From: Jiangella gansuensis DSM 44835
GTDB lineage: Bacteria; Actinomycetota; Actinomycetes; Jiangellales; Jiangellaceae
Assembly (NCBI RefSeq): GCF_000515395.1
Contig: NZ_KI911782.1
Coordinates: 496,001 to 560,000 of the forward strand
Direction of reading: 5' to 3'
Length of the DNA stretch: 64,000 nucleotides
Shown: positions 1 to 7,872 of the stretch, in pieces
Layout of the letters: every line of letters begins with the position of its first letter
Numbering within the stretch: position 1 is the first letter of the stretch
Made by a program: the position numbers and the translations under genes
Notes under the pieces: generated by a model
What the model was told of the DNA's origin: nothing
Database searches by the model: none
What the model saw: the letters and a program-made list of their open reading frames with translations, nothing else

Positions 1-939
1 CAGCGGTGACCCGGCGTCGGCGAGCGCCCGGGCCGGGGAGAGCCCGTCGGCGAGGTCCTGCTCGGTGGTGGGGCAGGCGCAGATCGCGGTGCGGGCGTCG
101 CCGAGCAGGCGGACGTCGGCCGCGTCGACGTGGTTGGCGTGCACGGCGGTGGTGTGCTCGGTGAGGGCGCCGTGGTCGGCCAGCAGGCCGGTGGGGGTGC
201 GTCCGTAGGCCGCGAGCGCCGCGTCGTTCTCGGCGATCTGCTCGGACAGGTGGACGTGTAACGGTGCGTCGTGGCGCTGGGCCCAGCCGGCTACGACGGC
301 GATCGCGTCGGGTGGGACGGCCCGCACCGAGTGGATCGCGGCGCCGAGCCGGAAGCCGTCGCCGTCTCCGGACAGCTCGTCGACGCGTTCGGCCCAGCGG
401 TCGGCGGTCCCGTCGCCGAAGCGCAGTTGGACGCCGTCGAGGGGACGGCCGATCCCGCCGGTCAGGTAGCAGGTGTCCAGCAGCGTGAGCCGCAGGCCGG
501 CGTCGGCGGCGGCCTGCCGCAGCGCGGCGGTCATCGTGTTGGGATCGTCGTAGCGCTGCCCGCCGGGGCCGTGGTGCAGGTAATGGAACTCGCCGACGAC
601 GGTGACACCGGCCAGCGCCATCTCGGCGTAGGCCGCCAGCGCCAGCCGGTAGTAGGTGTCCGGGGTGAGCCGGCCGGCCAGCGCGTACATGGCGTCGCGC
701 CAGGTCCAGAAGGACCCGCGACCGGTGTTCGTGCGTCCGCGCAGCGCCCGGTGGAACGCGTGCGAGTGCGCGTTGGTGAAGCCGGGCAGCACGATGCCGG
801 GCAGCCGACGGTCGCCGGGCTCCGGGTCGGAACCAGGCGCCACGGCGACGATGACGCCGTCGTCGCCGTGCTCGATGCGCACCCTGGCCCGCGGTTCGTC
901 ACCGATCCAGGCCAGCTCGGCCCAGAAGGCGCCGCTCAC
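1..939 (-). CDS. hutF: Formimidoylglutamate deiminase (3' end outside window)
   Basis: Amidohydrolase-superfamily enzyme that converts N-formimidoyl-L-glutamate to N-formyl-L-glutamate plus ammonia in histidine breakdown. At least 313 residues are present and the C-terminus lies beyond position 1. The metal-binding motif NAHSHAF is near residues 56-62, and a second histidine cluster (HVHLSEQ) lies about 150 residues later. The start is GTG at 939, overlapping the stop of the upstream M20 gene (GTGA), so the two are translationally coupled. Family assignment rests on the GFTNAHSHAFHRALRGR region and the FHYLHHGPGGQRYDDPN stretch, both typical of HutF. Confidence 0.88.
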   Translation of the reverse strand, partial: MSGAFWAELAWIGDEPRARVRIEHGDDGVIVAVAPGSDPEPGDRRLPGIVLPGFTNAHSHAFHRALRGRTNTGRGSFWTWRDAMYALAGRLTPDTYYRLALAAYAEMALAGVTVVGEFHYLHHGPGGQRYDDPNTMTAALRQAAADAGLRLTLLDTCYLTGGIGRPLDGVQLRFGDGTADRWAERVDELSGDGDGFRLGAAIHSVRAVPPDAIAVVAGWAQRHDAPLHVHLSEQIAENDAALAAYGRTPTGLLADHGALTEHTTAVHANHVDAADVRLLGDARTAICACPTTEQDLADGLSPARALADAGSPL

Positions 940-2120
940 CGGGTCAGCTCCGCGAGCACCGCCGCCAGCGCGTCGACACCGGCCAGGCAGTCGTCGCGCT
1001 CGGCGTATTCGGCGGGGGAGTGCGAGACGCCGGTCGGGTTGCGGACGAACAGCATCGCGGTCGGGACGCCGGCGGCGCTGAGGATGCCGGCGTCGTGCCC
1101 GGCCCCGGTGGCCAGCAGCGGTGCGTCATCGAGCAGCGCGGCCAGCCGGGCGGCCAGGGCGGCGTCGAACACCGTCGCCGGCGTCCACGACTCGCGGTGC
1201 GGCGCGTAACCGGCGAGGTCCGCGAGCACGGCGTCGACGGCTGCCGCGTCGGCGCCGCGGCAGTCCAGCCAGGCCCGGACCTGCGACGGGATGGCGTTGA
1301 CGCCGTTCGGGTCCACCTCGACCTTGCCGACGGTGGCCAGCACGCCGTGGGTTCCGGCCGCAGTCCGGGCGGCCGTGACCAGGGCGGCGAGGTCCAGCAT
1401 CGGGTCGACGCGGTCGGCGAGCGGCGTCGTGCCGGCGTGGTTGGCCTCACCGTCCAGCGTGACCCGCCAGCGTCCGTGCGGCCAGATGGAGGTGCCGACC
1501 GCGACCGGCCGGCCGAGGTCCACCAGCCCACGGCCCTGCTCGACGTGCAGTTCCACGAACGTGCCGATGCGGGCCAGGGCCTCAGGGTCCGGGCCCAGCC
1601 CGGCCGGGTCGATGCCGTCGCGGCGCAGCGCCTCGGCGAGGCTCACCCCGTCGCCGTCGGCGAGGGCCAGCGCCCGGTCCGGCGGCAGCACGCCGGTGAC
1701 GATGCGCGACCCCGCACAAGCCACCCCGAACCGGGCGCCCTCCTCGTCGGCGAAGCAGGCGACCCCGATCGGCCGCGCGGGTGCGTGATCGCGTTCCCGC
1801 AGGAGGTCGACGGCAGCGAAGGCCGAGACCACGCCGAGCGGGCCGTCGAAGGCGCCGCCGTTCGGCACCGAGTCCAGGTGGCTGCCCGCCACCACACCCG
1901 GCGTCCCGGCGGCCACCGCGGCATCCGGGTCGCCCCACCACGCCCACAGGTTGCCGGCGCGGTCCTGGGTGGTGTCCAGGTGCCGGCGACGTGCCTCGGC
2001 GACGAACCACGCGCGCAGCTCGGCGTCGGACCCGGTCCACGCGAACCGGCCGTACCCGCCGCGCGGGTCCCGCCCGACCGGCTCGAGGTCCGCCCACATC
2101 GAATCGAAGGTGCTGCTCAC
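936..2120 (-). CDS. M20-family amidohydrolase (AllC/carbamoylase-like) of the hut operon
   Basis: A 394-residue binuclear metallohydrolase of the allantoate amidohydrolase / N-carbamoyl-amino-acid hydrolase group. Visible motifs are GSHLDSVPNGGAFDGPLG (metal-binding His and Asp), ADEEGARFG (catalytic Glu pair), LHVEQG, and GAGHDAG near the C-terminus. The start is taken as GTG at 2120, preceded by GAGGAAT; the longer open frame to 2198 adds an unlikely leader. It overlaps hutF by four bases. Family names suggest allantoate or carbamoyl substrates. Coupling to hutF suggests instead that it hydrolyses the N-formylglutamate made by HutF; that is inference from context. Confidence 0.82.
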   Translation of the reverse strand: MSSTFDSMWADLEPVGRDPRGGYGRFAWTGSDAELRAWFVAEARRRHLDTTQDRAGNLWAWWGDPDAAVAAGTPGVVAGSHLDSVPNGGAFDGPLGVVSAFAAVDLLRERDHAPARPIGVACFADEEGARFGVACAGSRIVTGVLPPDRALALADGDGVSLAEALRRDGIDPAGLGPDPEALARIGTFVELHVEQGRGLVDLGRPVAVGTSIWPHGRWRVTLDGEANHAGTTPLADRVDPMLDLAALVTAARTAAGTHGVLATVGKVEVDPNGVNAIPSQVRAWLDCRGADAAAVDAVLADLAGYAPHRESWTPATVFDAALAARLAALLDDAPLLATGAGHDAGILSAAGVPTAMLFVRNPTGVSHSPAEYAERDDCLAGVDALAAVLAELTR

Positions 2121-2145
2121 AGATTCCTCATCGGTGTCTCCGGGT

Positions 2146-2719
2146 TCATCGGCTCGCCGCCAGGAGCAACTCGGCGTGCTCGACGAGCCTCGATGCACAG
2201 CGAAGCACGCTGGTCAGCCGCGACGCTACGAGCACGTCAGCGGAGTGGTGGGCCTGATCCTCGACCGCGAGCACCTTGGCGAGCTGCCTCGCGAGCTCGG
2301 TTCCGTCGGGCCTGACTCGTTCGAGGAGCTTGACGGCAGCTCGGTGGTCTTCGCCGGCATGGTAGAGGCCTAGGGGGTGTCTCGTGGATCTTCGGCGGCG
2401 CGGATCGACGCCCAGACGCCGACCAGCTGCGTTGTCGTCGTCGTTCGATGGCTCCGCATCGACCTCCTCCTCCGCCTTGCTGGACCGACGCCTGGACGCC
2501 GCCCGCATCCACCAAGATCCACGAGACACCCCCTAGTCGCAAACAGCAGATGGCATCGGCTGCCGCGACCGCGGCCAGTACCGCGTTGCCGGCGGCGGCG
2601 TTGTTCGCCGGCTTCCTGCCTTCGCCGGCCGCTAGCTCAGCCAGCTGTAGATATTCGCGAGCGATCGACGAGCGGGTCAGCGCCATGGCCCGGCTTCCCG
2701 GGCGATCACGCGGAGTCAC
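2146..2719 (-). pseudogene. HEPN-domain protein of an MNT-HEPN module, disrupted by a MITE
   Basis: The N-terminal half (from GTG 2719 or ATG 2686, MALTRSSIAREYLQ...) and the C-terminal half (LYHAGEDHRAAVKLLERV to stop at 2146) are separated by a 163-bp insertion with perfect inverted ends. Deleting the insert with one CTAG copy restores a continuous frame reading DAICCLRLGLYHAGEDHRA, which is typical of this HEPN family. 163 is not a multiple of three, so the gene is frameshifted. The GTG start overlaps the end of the upstream nucleotidyltransferase gene by 14 bases. In intact MNT-HEPN pairs the HEPN protein is the toxic partner; here it is presumably inactive. Confidence 0.8.
2370..2536. 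mobile_element. MITE with 23-bp perfect terminal inverted repeats
   Basis: The left end (2370-2392) is CTAGGGGGTGTCTCGTGG followed by ATCTT. The right end (2514-2536) is its exact reverse complement. The interior of about 120 bp codes for nothing recognisable. Both ends carry CTAG, and removing one CTAG with the interior rejoins the host reading frame, so the target duplication is TA, CTA or CTAG. It has no transposase and must have been moved in trans. An IS630-type parent (TA target) is possible but not shown. Confidence 0.85.
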
Positions 2720-3344
2720 GACGGCCCCGCAGGAGGGAGTGGACGGACGGCCCGAACAGGGTGATGCCGTCTCGGCGCCATTCCTCGACGATCGGTTCGT
2801 CGGTCGAGGTCATCCGGTGGAGATCTCCTTCGTCGAGTTCGAACCAGCTGACCCAGTTGCCGGTCCATCGGTGGATGGCCGAACCGGACCCGGCGAGTTG
2901 GTCATCCCAACGCTCGCGATGATCTGGTGTCGGGAAAGGCGGCTGGACGACCAGGATGTCCAGGTCGGAAGCGGTGCCGCCATCGCCGCGGGCGGCAGAA
3001 CCGAACACGGAAACGTGGAGGGCGGTCAACGGCCAGCCGGCGGTTTCGCGCCTGAGACGGTCCAGCAACGTCGATCGGAGGGTCGCAAGGGCGATCGCCG
3101 GCTCCGCCGCCAGATGCTCGTGGTTGAGCCGCACGTGCCGAGACCCAACGCGTTGGTCGACGTGGATGAGTCCGTGGTCCGCCAGGCGGTCGACGGCCTG
3201 GCGGGCACGGGTGGGCGATACGTTGGCCAGGCCGGCGAGTTCGCGGATGCTGAACGGCCCATCCGCCCCGGCTAGCACCCTCAAGACAGCTGCCGTCCCG
3301 TGTGACATGACCACACGTGCTGGTTCGGTCCAGTCCATGTGCAC
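2706..3344 (-). CDS. Nucleotidyltransferase (MNT-type) with N-terminal winged HTH
   Basis: A 212-residue protein. Residues about 10-75 form a winged-helix DNA-binding region (FSIRELAGLANVSPTRARQA). Residues about 105-140 carry the minimal nucleotidyltransferase signature GSAARGDGGTASDLDILVV, with both metal-binding aspartates present. In MNT-HEPN (type VII) systems the nucleotidyltransferase neutralises the HEPN partner by AMPylation, and here the HTH probably gives autoregulation. The gene overlaps the HEPN pseudogene by 14 bases. The start is ATG 3344, with ATG 3338 an alternative. Because the HEPN partner is broken, this looks like an orphaned antitoxin. Confidence 0.8.
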   Translation of the reverse strand: MHMDWTEPARVVMSHGTAAVLRVLAGADGPFSIRELAGLANVSPTRARQAVDRLADHGLIHVDQRVGSRHVRLNHEHLAAEPAIALATLRSTLLDRLRRETAGWPLTALHVSVFGSAARGDGGTASDLDILVVQPPFPTPDHRERWDDQLAGSGSAIHRWTGNWVSWFELDEGDLHRMTSTDEPIVEEWRRDGITLFGPSVHSLLRGRRDSA

Positions 3345-3473
3345 GCTCCATGCTGATGTGCGCTCATTATAGGCTCATCCGCGCTTAGTGTGAGTCCACG
3401 TGCGCTTGGAGGGAGACGCCACCGCCGGGTTGACGGGACGTTCGAATCGCCGGGGATGGGGCACGAACCGGGT

Positions 3474-4250
3474 ATGTCGGTGCTGGTGGGGACCTCGGGA
3501 TGGCAGTACGACTCGTGGCGTGGCGTGCTCTACGACTCGAAGCTGCCGCAGCGGGCCTGGCTGGAGCGCTACGTCGAGGCGTTCGCGACCGTGGAGAACA
3601 ACAGCGCGTTCTACCGGCTGCCGAAGCGTGAGACGTTCGAGTCGTGGCAGAAGCGGACGCCGGACGGATTCGTCATGGCGGTCAAGACCAGCCGGTATCT
3701 CACCCACATCAAGCGGCTGCAGGACGCCGAGGAGCCGGTGCGTCGTTTCGCGGGTGTCGCGGAAGGGCTGGGCGACCGGCTCGGTCCGGTGCTGGTGCAG
3801 CTGCCGCCGAACCTGCGGGCCGAGCCGGACCGGCTGGCGGCGTGCCTGCGCCTGTTCCCGCCCGGGGTCCGTGTGGCGGTGGAGCCCCGGCACGACTCGT
3901 GGTGGACCGACGAGGTTCGCGAACTGCTGACGGCCCACGGCGCGGCACTGTGCTGGGCGGACCGCAACAGCCGCCCGGTCGCGCCGCTGTGGCGCACCGC
4001 GGACTGGGGGTACCTGCGCCTGCACCACGGCGCGGCCCAACCGTGGCCGTCGTACGGCGACCAGGCGTTGCGCAGCTGGGCCGGCCGGCTCGCCGACACC
4101 TGGCCGGAATCGCAGGACGTGTTCGTGTACTTCAACAACGACCCGGGCGGTGCCGCGGTGCGCGACGCGGTCCGGTTCGCGGCGGCGGTGCGGCGGCGGG
4201 GCCGGAGCGTGAGCCGGACCCCCGCGCGGGACGAACTGGGAGTGAGCTGA
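3474..4250 (+). CDS. DUF72 domain-containing protein
   Basis: A 258-residue TIM-barrel protein of the DUF72 family. The family hallmarks are VGTSGWQYDSWRGVLY at the very N-terminus, ENNSAFYRLP near residue 40, and a C-terminal VFVYFNNDPGG. The biochemical role of DUF72 proteins is not firmly established. ATG 3474 is chosen because it places the conserved VGTSGW motif four residues in; ATG 3456 and an upstream GTG (3390) are alternatives. The stop overlaps the next start (TGATG), so it was co-translated with the damaged endonuclease gene that follows. Confidence 0.82.
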   Translation: MSVLVGTSGWQYDSWRGVLYDSKLPQRAWLERYVEAFATVENNSAFYRLPKRETFESWQKRTPDGFVMAVKTSRYLTHIKRLQDAEEPVRRFAGVAEGLGDRLGPVLVQLPPNLRAEPDRLAACLRLFPPGVRVAVEPRHDSWWTDEVRELLTAHGAALCWADRNSRPVAPLWRTADWGYLRLHHGAAQPWPSYGDQALRSWAGRLADTWPESQDVFVYFNNDPGGAAVRDAVRFAAAVRRRGRSVSRTPARDELGVS

Positions 4251-4511
4251 TGGCGATCCGGGTGGCCACGCTGAACATCTGGGGCCGGGACGGCGACTGG
4301 CGACGGCGTCGCGAAGTGCTCCGCGACGGGTTCCGGGCCCTGGACGCCGACCTGGTCGCTCTGCAGGAGACCGTGCTGGACGGCACCGCCCGGGTGGAGC
4401 GGTCCGGCTCTGCGGATCGCGTCGTGCTGTCGCCTTTTCGACCGGCCGGTCGGCGATGTGTGGCGCAGCGACCACTTCGGTGTGGTCGCCGACCTGGCCG
4501 TGGCGGACTGA
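4250..4511 (+). pseudogene. Endonuclease/exonuclease/phosphatase remnant (internal deletion)
   Basis: It begins with ATG overlapping the DUF72 stop and reads a clear EEP N-terminus: IRVATLNIWGR, then DADLVALQET, the catalytic Asn and Glu motifs. After about 60 codons the frame is lost, and a second frame ends with WRSDHFGVVADLAVAD and a stop at 4509-4511, which is the EEP C-terminal SDH motif. An intact family member is about 250 residues, so the central two thirds have been deleted with a frameshift. The gene is non-functional. Confidence 0.78.
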
Positions 4512-4568
4512 TCGCGCGGCGCGATCCCGGTCCGCCGCGGCCGCGGTCTGTGCGCGCGACGTGGAAGG

Positions 4569-4967
4569 TCAGGCCGCCCCAGCGTTCGGGTCCATCCACA
4601 TGACCTCCCAGTGATGGCCGTCGGGGTCGAGGAAGCTCCAGCCGTACATGAAGCCCTCGTCCTGCGGGTCCTTGGCCTTCTGCCCGCCGGTGGCCAGTGC
4701 CTTCTGGACCAGCTCGTCGACCTCCTCGCGGCTCTCGGCCGACAGCGCGTATGCGGCGCCGGTACCGGTCCAGGCGATGTGGTCGGTGACGATGGTCGAG
4801 AAGAAGCTCTCGGAGACGAGCATCGCGAAGAGCTGGTCATTGATCTTGACGCAGGCCGCCTGCTCGTTGGTGAAGTCCGGGACCAGTTCGAAGCCCAGCG
4901 CGGTGTAGAAGTCGGACGCCCTGCTGACGTCCTTGGTCGTCAGGTTGAGGAACAGCGTGCGGGACAT
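4569..4967 (-). CDS. VOC-family (glyoxalase/bleomycin-resistance fold) protein
   Basis: A 132-residue single-domain VOC protein: LFLNLTTKDVSRASDFYTALGF at the N-terminus and FLDPDGHHWEVMWMDP at the C-terminus. It has the compact form often annotated as an extradiol-dioxygenase-like or lactoylglutathione-lyase-like protein; its substrate is unknown. A strong ribosome site (AGGAGG) precedes ATG 4967. It is divergent from a TetR regulator with a palindrome between them, so it is probably that regulator's target. Confidence 0.85.
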   Translation of the reverse strand: MSRTLFLNLTTKDVSRASDFYTALGFELVPDFTNEQAACVKINDQLFAMLVSESFFSTIVTDHIAWTGTGAAYALSAESREEVDELVQKALATGGQKAKDPQDEGFMYGWSFLDPDGHHWEVMWMDPNAGAA

Positions 4968-5025
4968 GTGAAGCCTCCTGGTCGCGGTTTCGGTCGGTCC
5001 ACTGTTTCCGACGGTGATAGCTGTG

Positions 5026-5050
5026 TCCTACAGATACTGTTTCTGCAAGA
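5026..5050. promoter_or_regulatory. Imperfect palindrome, candidate TetR operator
   Basis: TCCTACAGA (5026-5034) and TCTGCAAGA (5042-5050) are inverted arms matching at 7 of 9 positions around a 7-bp spacer. They lie between the divergent VOC and TetR genes, in an AT-richer stretch likely to contain both promoters. Confidence 0.45.
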
Positions 5051-5095
5051 CTCAATTTTGGTAGAGTTTTGTCACCGGACGACGAGAGGGCACAT

Positions 5096-5815
5096 GTGAC
5101 GGACTCCGAACTGGCGAAGGACGGCACGATCGCGCTGCTGTGGGGCTTGCGAGAAGGGCCGACGCGAGGGCCGAAACCGCTGCTCAGCCTGGAGCGCATC
5201 GCCCGGACGGCGGTCCAGGTCGCCGACGCCGAGGGCATCGGCGCGGTCTCGATGCAGCGGGTCGCGCAGGAGCTCGACTTCACCAAGATGTCGCTCTACC
5301 GCTATGTCGCGGGCAAGGACGAGCTGGTCGCGGCCATGATCGACGTGGCTGTCGGCGCACCGCCCGACCCCGCCACCATGGCCGGCTCCGACACCGGCTG
5401 GCGGGCGCGTATCGAGGCGTGGGTGCGGCTGCTCGCAGAGACGTGGGAAGCGCATCCCTGGCTGCCGTGGGCCACCATGGGCGACCGGGTCATGGGACCC
5501 AACGAGGTCGGATGGACCGAAGCCGCCCAAGCCATCCTGCGCGATTCCGGTCTGCTCCCGGCGGAGCGTACGGGCCTGGCCCGGCTACTCGGTGGGCACA
5601 TCCGCACCACGTTGTCCACGGCCACCGCCGGAACCCAGCCATGGGCCAGCACGCAGCAGGCCGCCATCCTGCGCGAGTACGGCGACCGCTTCCCAGCCCT
5701 GATGGAGCTGGCCGACGGCGACGGTGACCTGCTGGCCGGTGCCGACCGCGAGTTCGGCCTGCGCATCATCCTCGACGGCGTCGAGAAGCTGCTCGCGGAG
5801 CGCACTGCCTCCTGA
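5096..5815 (+). CDS. TetR/AcrR-family transcriptional regulator
   Basis: A 239-residue repressor. The HTH lies at about residues 40-85: LERIARTAVQVADAEGIGAVSM then AQELDFTKMSLYRYVAGKDEL. A long ligand-binding C-terminal domain of the tetracycline-repressor type follows. GTG 5096 is preferred because it follows GAGAGGG at good spacing; the frame also opens at TTG 5069. It most likely represses itself and the divergent VOC gene. Confidence 0.88.
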   Translation: MTDSELAKDGTIALLWGLREGPTRGPKPLLSLERIARTAVQVADAEGIGAVSMQRVAQELDFTKMSLYRYVAGKDELVAAMIDVAVGAPPDPATMAGSDTGWRARIEAWVRLLAETWEAHPWLPWATMGDRVMGPNEVGWTEAAQAILRDSGLLPAERTGLARLLGGHIRTTLSTATAGTQPWASTQQAAILREYGDRFPALMELADGDGDLLAGADREFGLRIILDGVEKLLAERTAS

Positions 5816-5867
5816 CACTGCTGGCCGCGGCTGGCGGTTCGCCGGCACGGCAGTGACACTAGGGGGC

Positions 5868-6341
5868 ATGAGTGTCGAGGCCGGGACACAGGACGACCGG
5901 GCGGACGCGAGCCACCCCGCGGTGGAGCGCGCGCTGACGATGCTGCGCTCCGGCGGCCATCGCATCACCGGTGCCCGGCACGCCGTCATTGAGACCCTCG
6001 CCACCATCGACGGCCACCCCAGCGCGGAGCAGCTGTCCGAGCAGGTGCGCACCCTGCACCCGACGGTGCACCGCGCTACCGTCTACCGGACGTTGGAGAC
6101 GCTCGCCGCGCTGGGCGTGGTCACGCAGGTGCACCTGGCCGGCAACGCGACCACGTACCACCTGGCCGGCGACGCCACTGGGCACCACCACCTGCACGCC
6201 AGCTGCCGGGTCTGCGGCCGCATCATCGACCTGCCCAGCGACCTGCTCGACCCCATCACCCGCCGGCTGGCCGAGGAACGCGACTTCGCCCTCGACCCGC
6301 CACACATCGCGCTGTCCGGCACCTGCCACACCTGCCAGTAG
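5868..6341 (+). CDS. Fur-family transcriptional regulator
   Basis: A 157-residue metal- or peroxide-responsive repressor. The winged HTH contains HRITGARHAVIETLATIDGH and RATVYRTLETLAALGVV. The dimerisation domain carries HHHLHASCRVCG and a C-terminal CHTC, giving the two CxxC pairs of the structural zinc site. Whether it is Fur, Zur or PerR type cannot be decided from sequence alone. The start is ATG 5868 after AGGGGG; the frame is open to 5724 but that part overlaps the TetR gene. A hairpin repeat follows 14 bases after the stop. Confidence 0.87.
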   Translation: MSVEAGTQDDRADASHPAVERALTMLRSGGHRITGARHAVIETLATIDGHPSAEQLSEQVRTLHPTVHRATVYRTLETLAALGVVTQVHLAGNATTYHLAGDATGHHHLHASCRVCGRIIDLPSDLLDPITRRLAEERDFALDPPHIALSGTCHTCQ

Positions 6342-6354
6342 CGCAGCCTCCTCC

Positions 6355-6425
6355 AAATGATCACGTCCGGCATGGGTGTTCCCGCTCCACCACGAATGCC
6401 TGCCTGGTGAAGCGGGAGGAGACCT
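6355..6425 (+). repeat. GATCA-capped palindromic repeat, family A copy 1
   Basis: AAATGATCACGT (6355-6366) is followed by a hairpin: TTCCCGCTCCACCA, an 8-10 base loop, then TGGTGAAGCGGGAGG. Related copies lie at 39998-40082, 44503-44582, 53053-53127 and 55492-55562. It lies just 3' of the Fur gene. Confidence 0.8.
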
Positions 6426-6519
6426 CCAGGTGGACCTGCGCTACCGACGATCACGGGCAGTGCGCGCCGGCGGCCCAACGGCGCTGACGCCCGGCTGCGG
6501 CCGTGTAGGGTACGACGCC

Positions 6520-6789
6520 ATGTGCACCGGCTGCTTCACCCAGGTCGACGCGCTCGTCGCACAGAGCGCAGTGGCCGCGCTGCTCGCCAGATCCGGGTGG
6601 AACCGCCTGCGCGACCGGGCCGCCGGCCGGGACGCGCACGATCGGCGCCGCGACGCGTACCGCGAGAACGCCGCGTTCCTGACCGAGATCGGCCACGAGC
6701 CCGCCGACGTGCTGGGTGCGCCGCCGCTGCGGGATCCGTCCGCCGTTCCCTACGGCCGGCCGACCGGGGCCGTCGGCGTTGTCAGCTGA
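6520..6789 (+). CDS. Small hypothetical protein
   Basis: An 89-residue protein starting MCTGCFTQVDALV and recognised only as a conserved-looking actinobacterial small ORF. It has an N-terminal CxxC, a helical middle part (RENAAFLTEIGHE) and a proline-rich tail. There is no leader: GTGTAGGGT lies about 10 bases upstream of the ATG, so the transcript may be leaderless. It overlaps the following membrane-protein frame by 11 bases. No function is assigned. Confidence 0.55.
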   Translation: MCTGCFTQVDALVAQSAVAALLARSGWNRLRDRAAGRDAHDRRRDAYRENAAFLTEIGHEPADVLGAPPLRDPSAVPYGRPTGAVGVVS

Positions 6790-7012
6790 GACCGAGCCCG
6801 CCGGCCGTCGGCCACCCGAGTCCCTCGGCCTGGCCTGGTACGCGTTCGCGCTGGTCACGTATGTCGCCGCCGGTTACTTCTACAAGCCGGTGTTGATGAA
6901 CTGGACGCTCGGCCCGCTGTTCCTGCTGGTCGTCCTGTACGTGGTGCCGACCGTTGCGCGGGCGGCATGGAACCGGCTGCGGCCGAGCTCGCGTGCGGGG
7001 CGGCCGACGTGA
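6779..7012 (+). CDS. Small two-TM membrane protein
   Basis: About 77 residues with two predicted membrane helices: LAWYAFALVTYVAAGYFY and LGPLFLLVVLYVVPTVA, separated by a short KPVLMNW loop. The tail is basic. The best start is TTG 6779, inside the end of the previous gene; an ATG at 6716 would give an atypical 21-residue extension. Its stop overlaps the next GTG start (GTGA), so it is probably co-translated with the membrane-bound hydrolase that follows. Function unknown. Confidence 0.6.
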   Translation: MSAETEPAGRRPPESLGLAWYAFALVTYVAAGYFYKPVLMNWTLGPLFLLVVLYVVPTVARAAWNRLRPSSRAGRPT

Positions 7013-7872
7013 GCTGGGCGGCGCACGAGTTCGAGCTCTACTTCATCCAGAAGCACGTCGGCACGAAGGCGTCGTTCCTGGCTGTCGTCATCGGCACCCA
7101 GCTGCCCGACGCGCTGACGAAGTCGTTGGTCTACGCCGCCGACGACACCGCGCACTTCCACCGCGGCTGGCCGGGCGTCGGCTTCACCCACTCGCTGCTG
7201 TTCGGGGCGATCCTGGCGGCGCTCGTGCTGGCATTGACCCGCAGCCGCGGGTGGGCGTTGGGCATCCTGATCGGGCACTGGGCGCACGTGTTGACCGACA
7301 TCGCCGACACCGCCGGCGTGATGCTGTTCTTCCCGTTCTCCACCGAGCCGATCACCATCAGCATGTGGAAACACGCCGCCGTCGAGGGACGCTACGGTGA
7401 CGCGGCGGCCTACTACAGCAGCCTCGGTGGGGTCTGGGATCTGTTCTGGCTGGTCATGATGCTGATGTTCGCGTGGCGGACGTTGACGCCGGCGTACTTC
7501 CGCGACGTGGTGATCCCCGCCGACCCGCGCGTCTGGAGTTGGCTGCACCGCACCTTCCGGCTGCCCGAACGCGCGTTGCTGCTGCTCTACCAAGGCCTGC
7601 TCTTCTACGGCGTGGGCCGCATGATTACCTGGTTCCTCTACGCCAGGTTCGACGCGCGGACGCCGTTCGAGCCGTTCTGGGGTGGGCCGGAGTACATCGG
7701 CGGCAACGACATCTCCGACGCCGGCCTGGCGGAGGTGCTGGTGCGCACGGTCATCGGCGCGGTGCTCCTCGCCGTGTTCCTGTGGGCGTGCTGGCGGACG
7801 TTCGGCAAGCGGCTGTGGGAGCGCGGCTACGACGTGCCCGCGGCCGAGCCGCCCTTGCGAGCCAGCAGATAG
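7009..7872 (+). CDS. Membrane-bound metal-dependent hydrolase-like protein (YdjM/DUF457-like)
   Basis: A 287-residue polytopic membrane protein. It has the family's histidine-rich N-terminal part: VSWAAHEFELYFIQKHVG, IGTQLPDALTKS, HFHRGWPGVGFTHS and IGHWAHVLTDIADT, plus several hydrophobic helices. Members are annotated as inner-membrane metal-dependent hydrolases, but the reaction is uncharacterised. GTG 7009 is chosen because it overlaps the previous stop. The 3' end overlaps the convergent methyltransferase by 46 bases. Confidence 0.7.
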   Translation: MSWAAHEFELYFIQKHVGTKASFLAVVIGTQLPDALTKSLVYAADDTAHFHRGWPGVGFTHSLLFGAILAALVLALTRSRGWALGILIGHWAHVLTDIADTAGVMLFFPFSTEPITISMWKHAAVEGRYGDAAAYYSSLGGVWDLFWLVMMLMFAWRTLTPAYFRDVVIPADPRVWSWLHRTFRLPERALLLLYQGLLFYGVGRMITWFLYARFDARTPFEPFWGGPEYIGGNDISDAGLAEVLVRTVIGAVLLAVFLWACWRTFGKRLWERGYDVPAAEPPLRASR

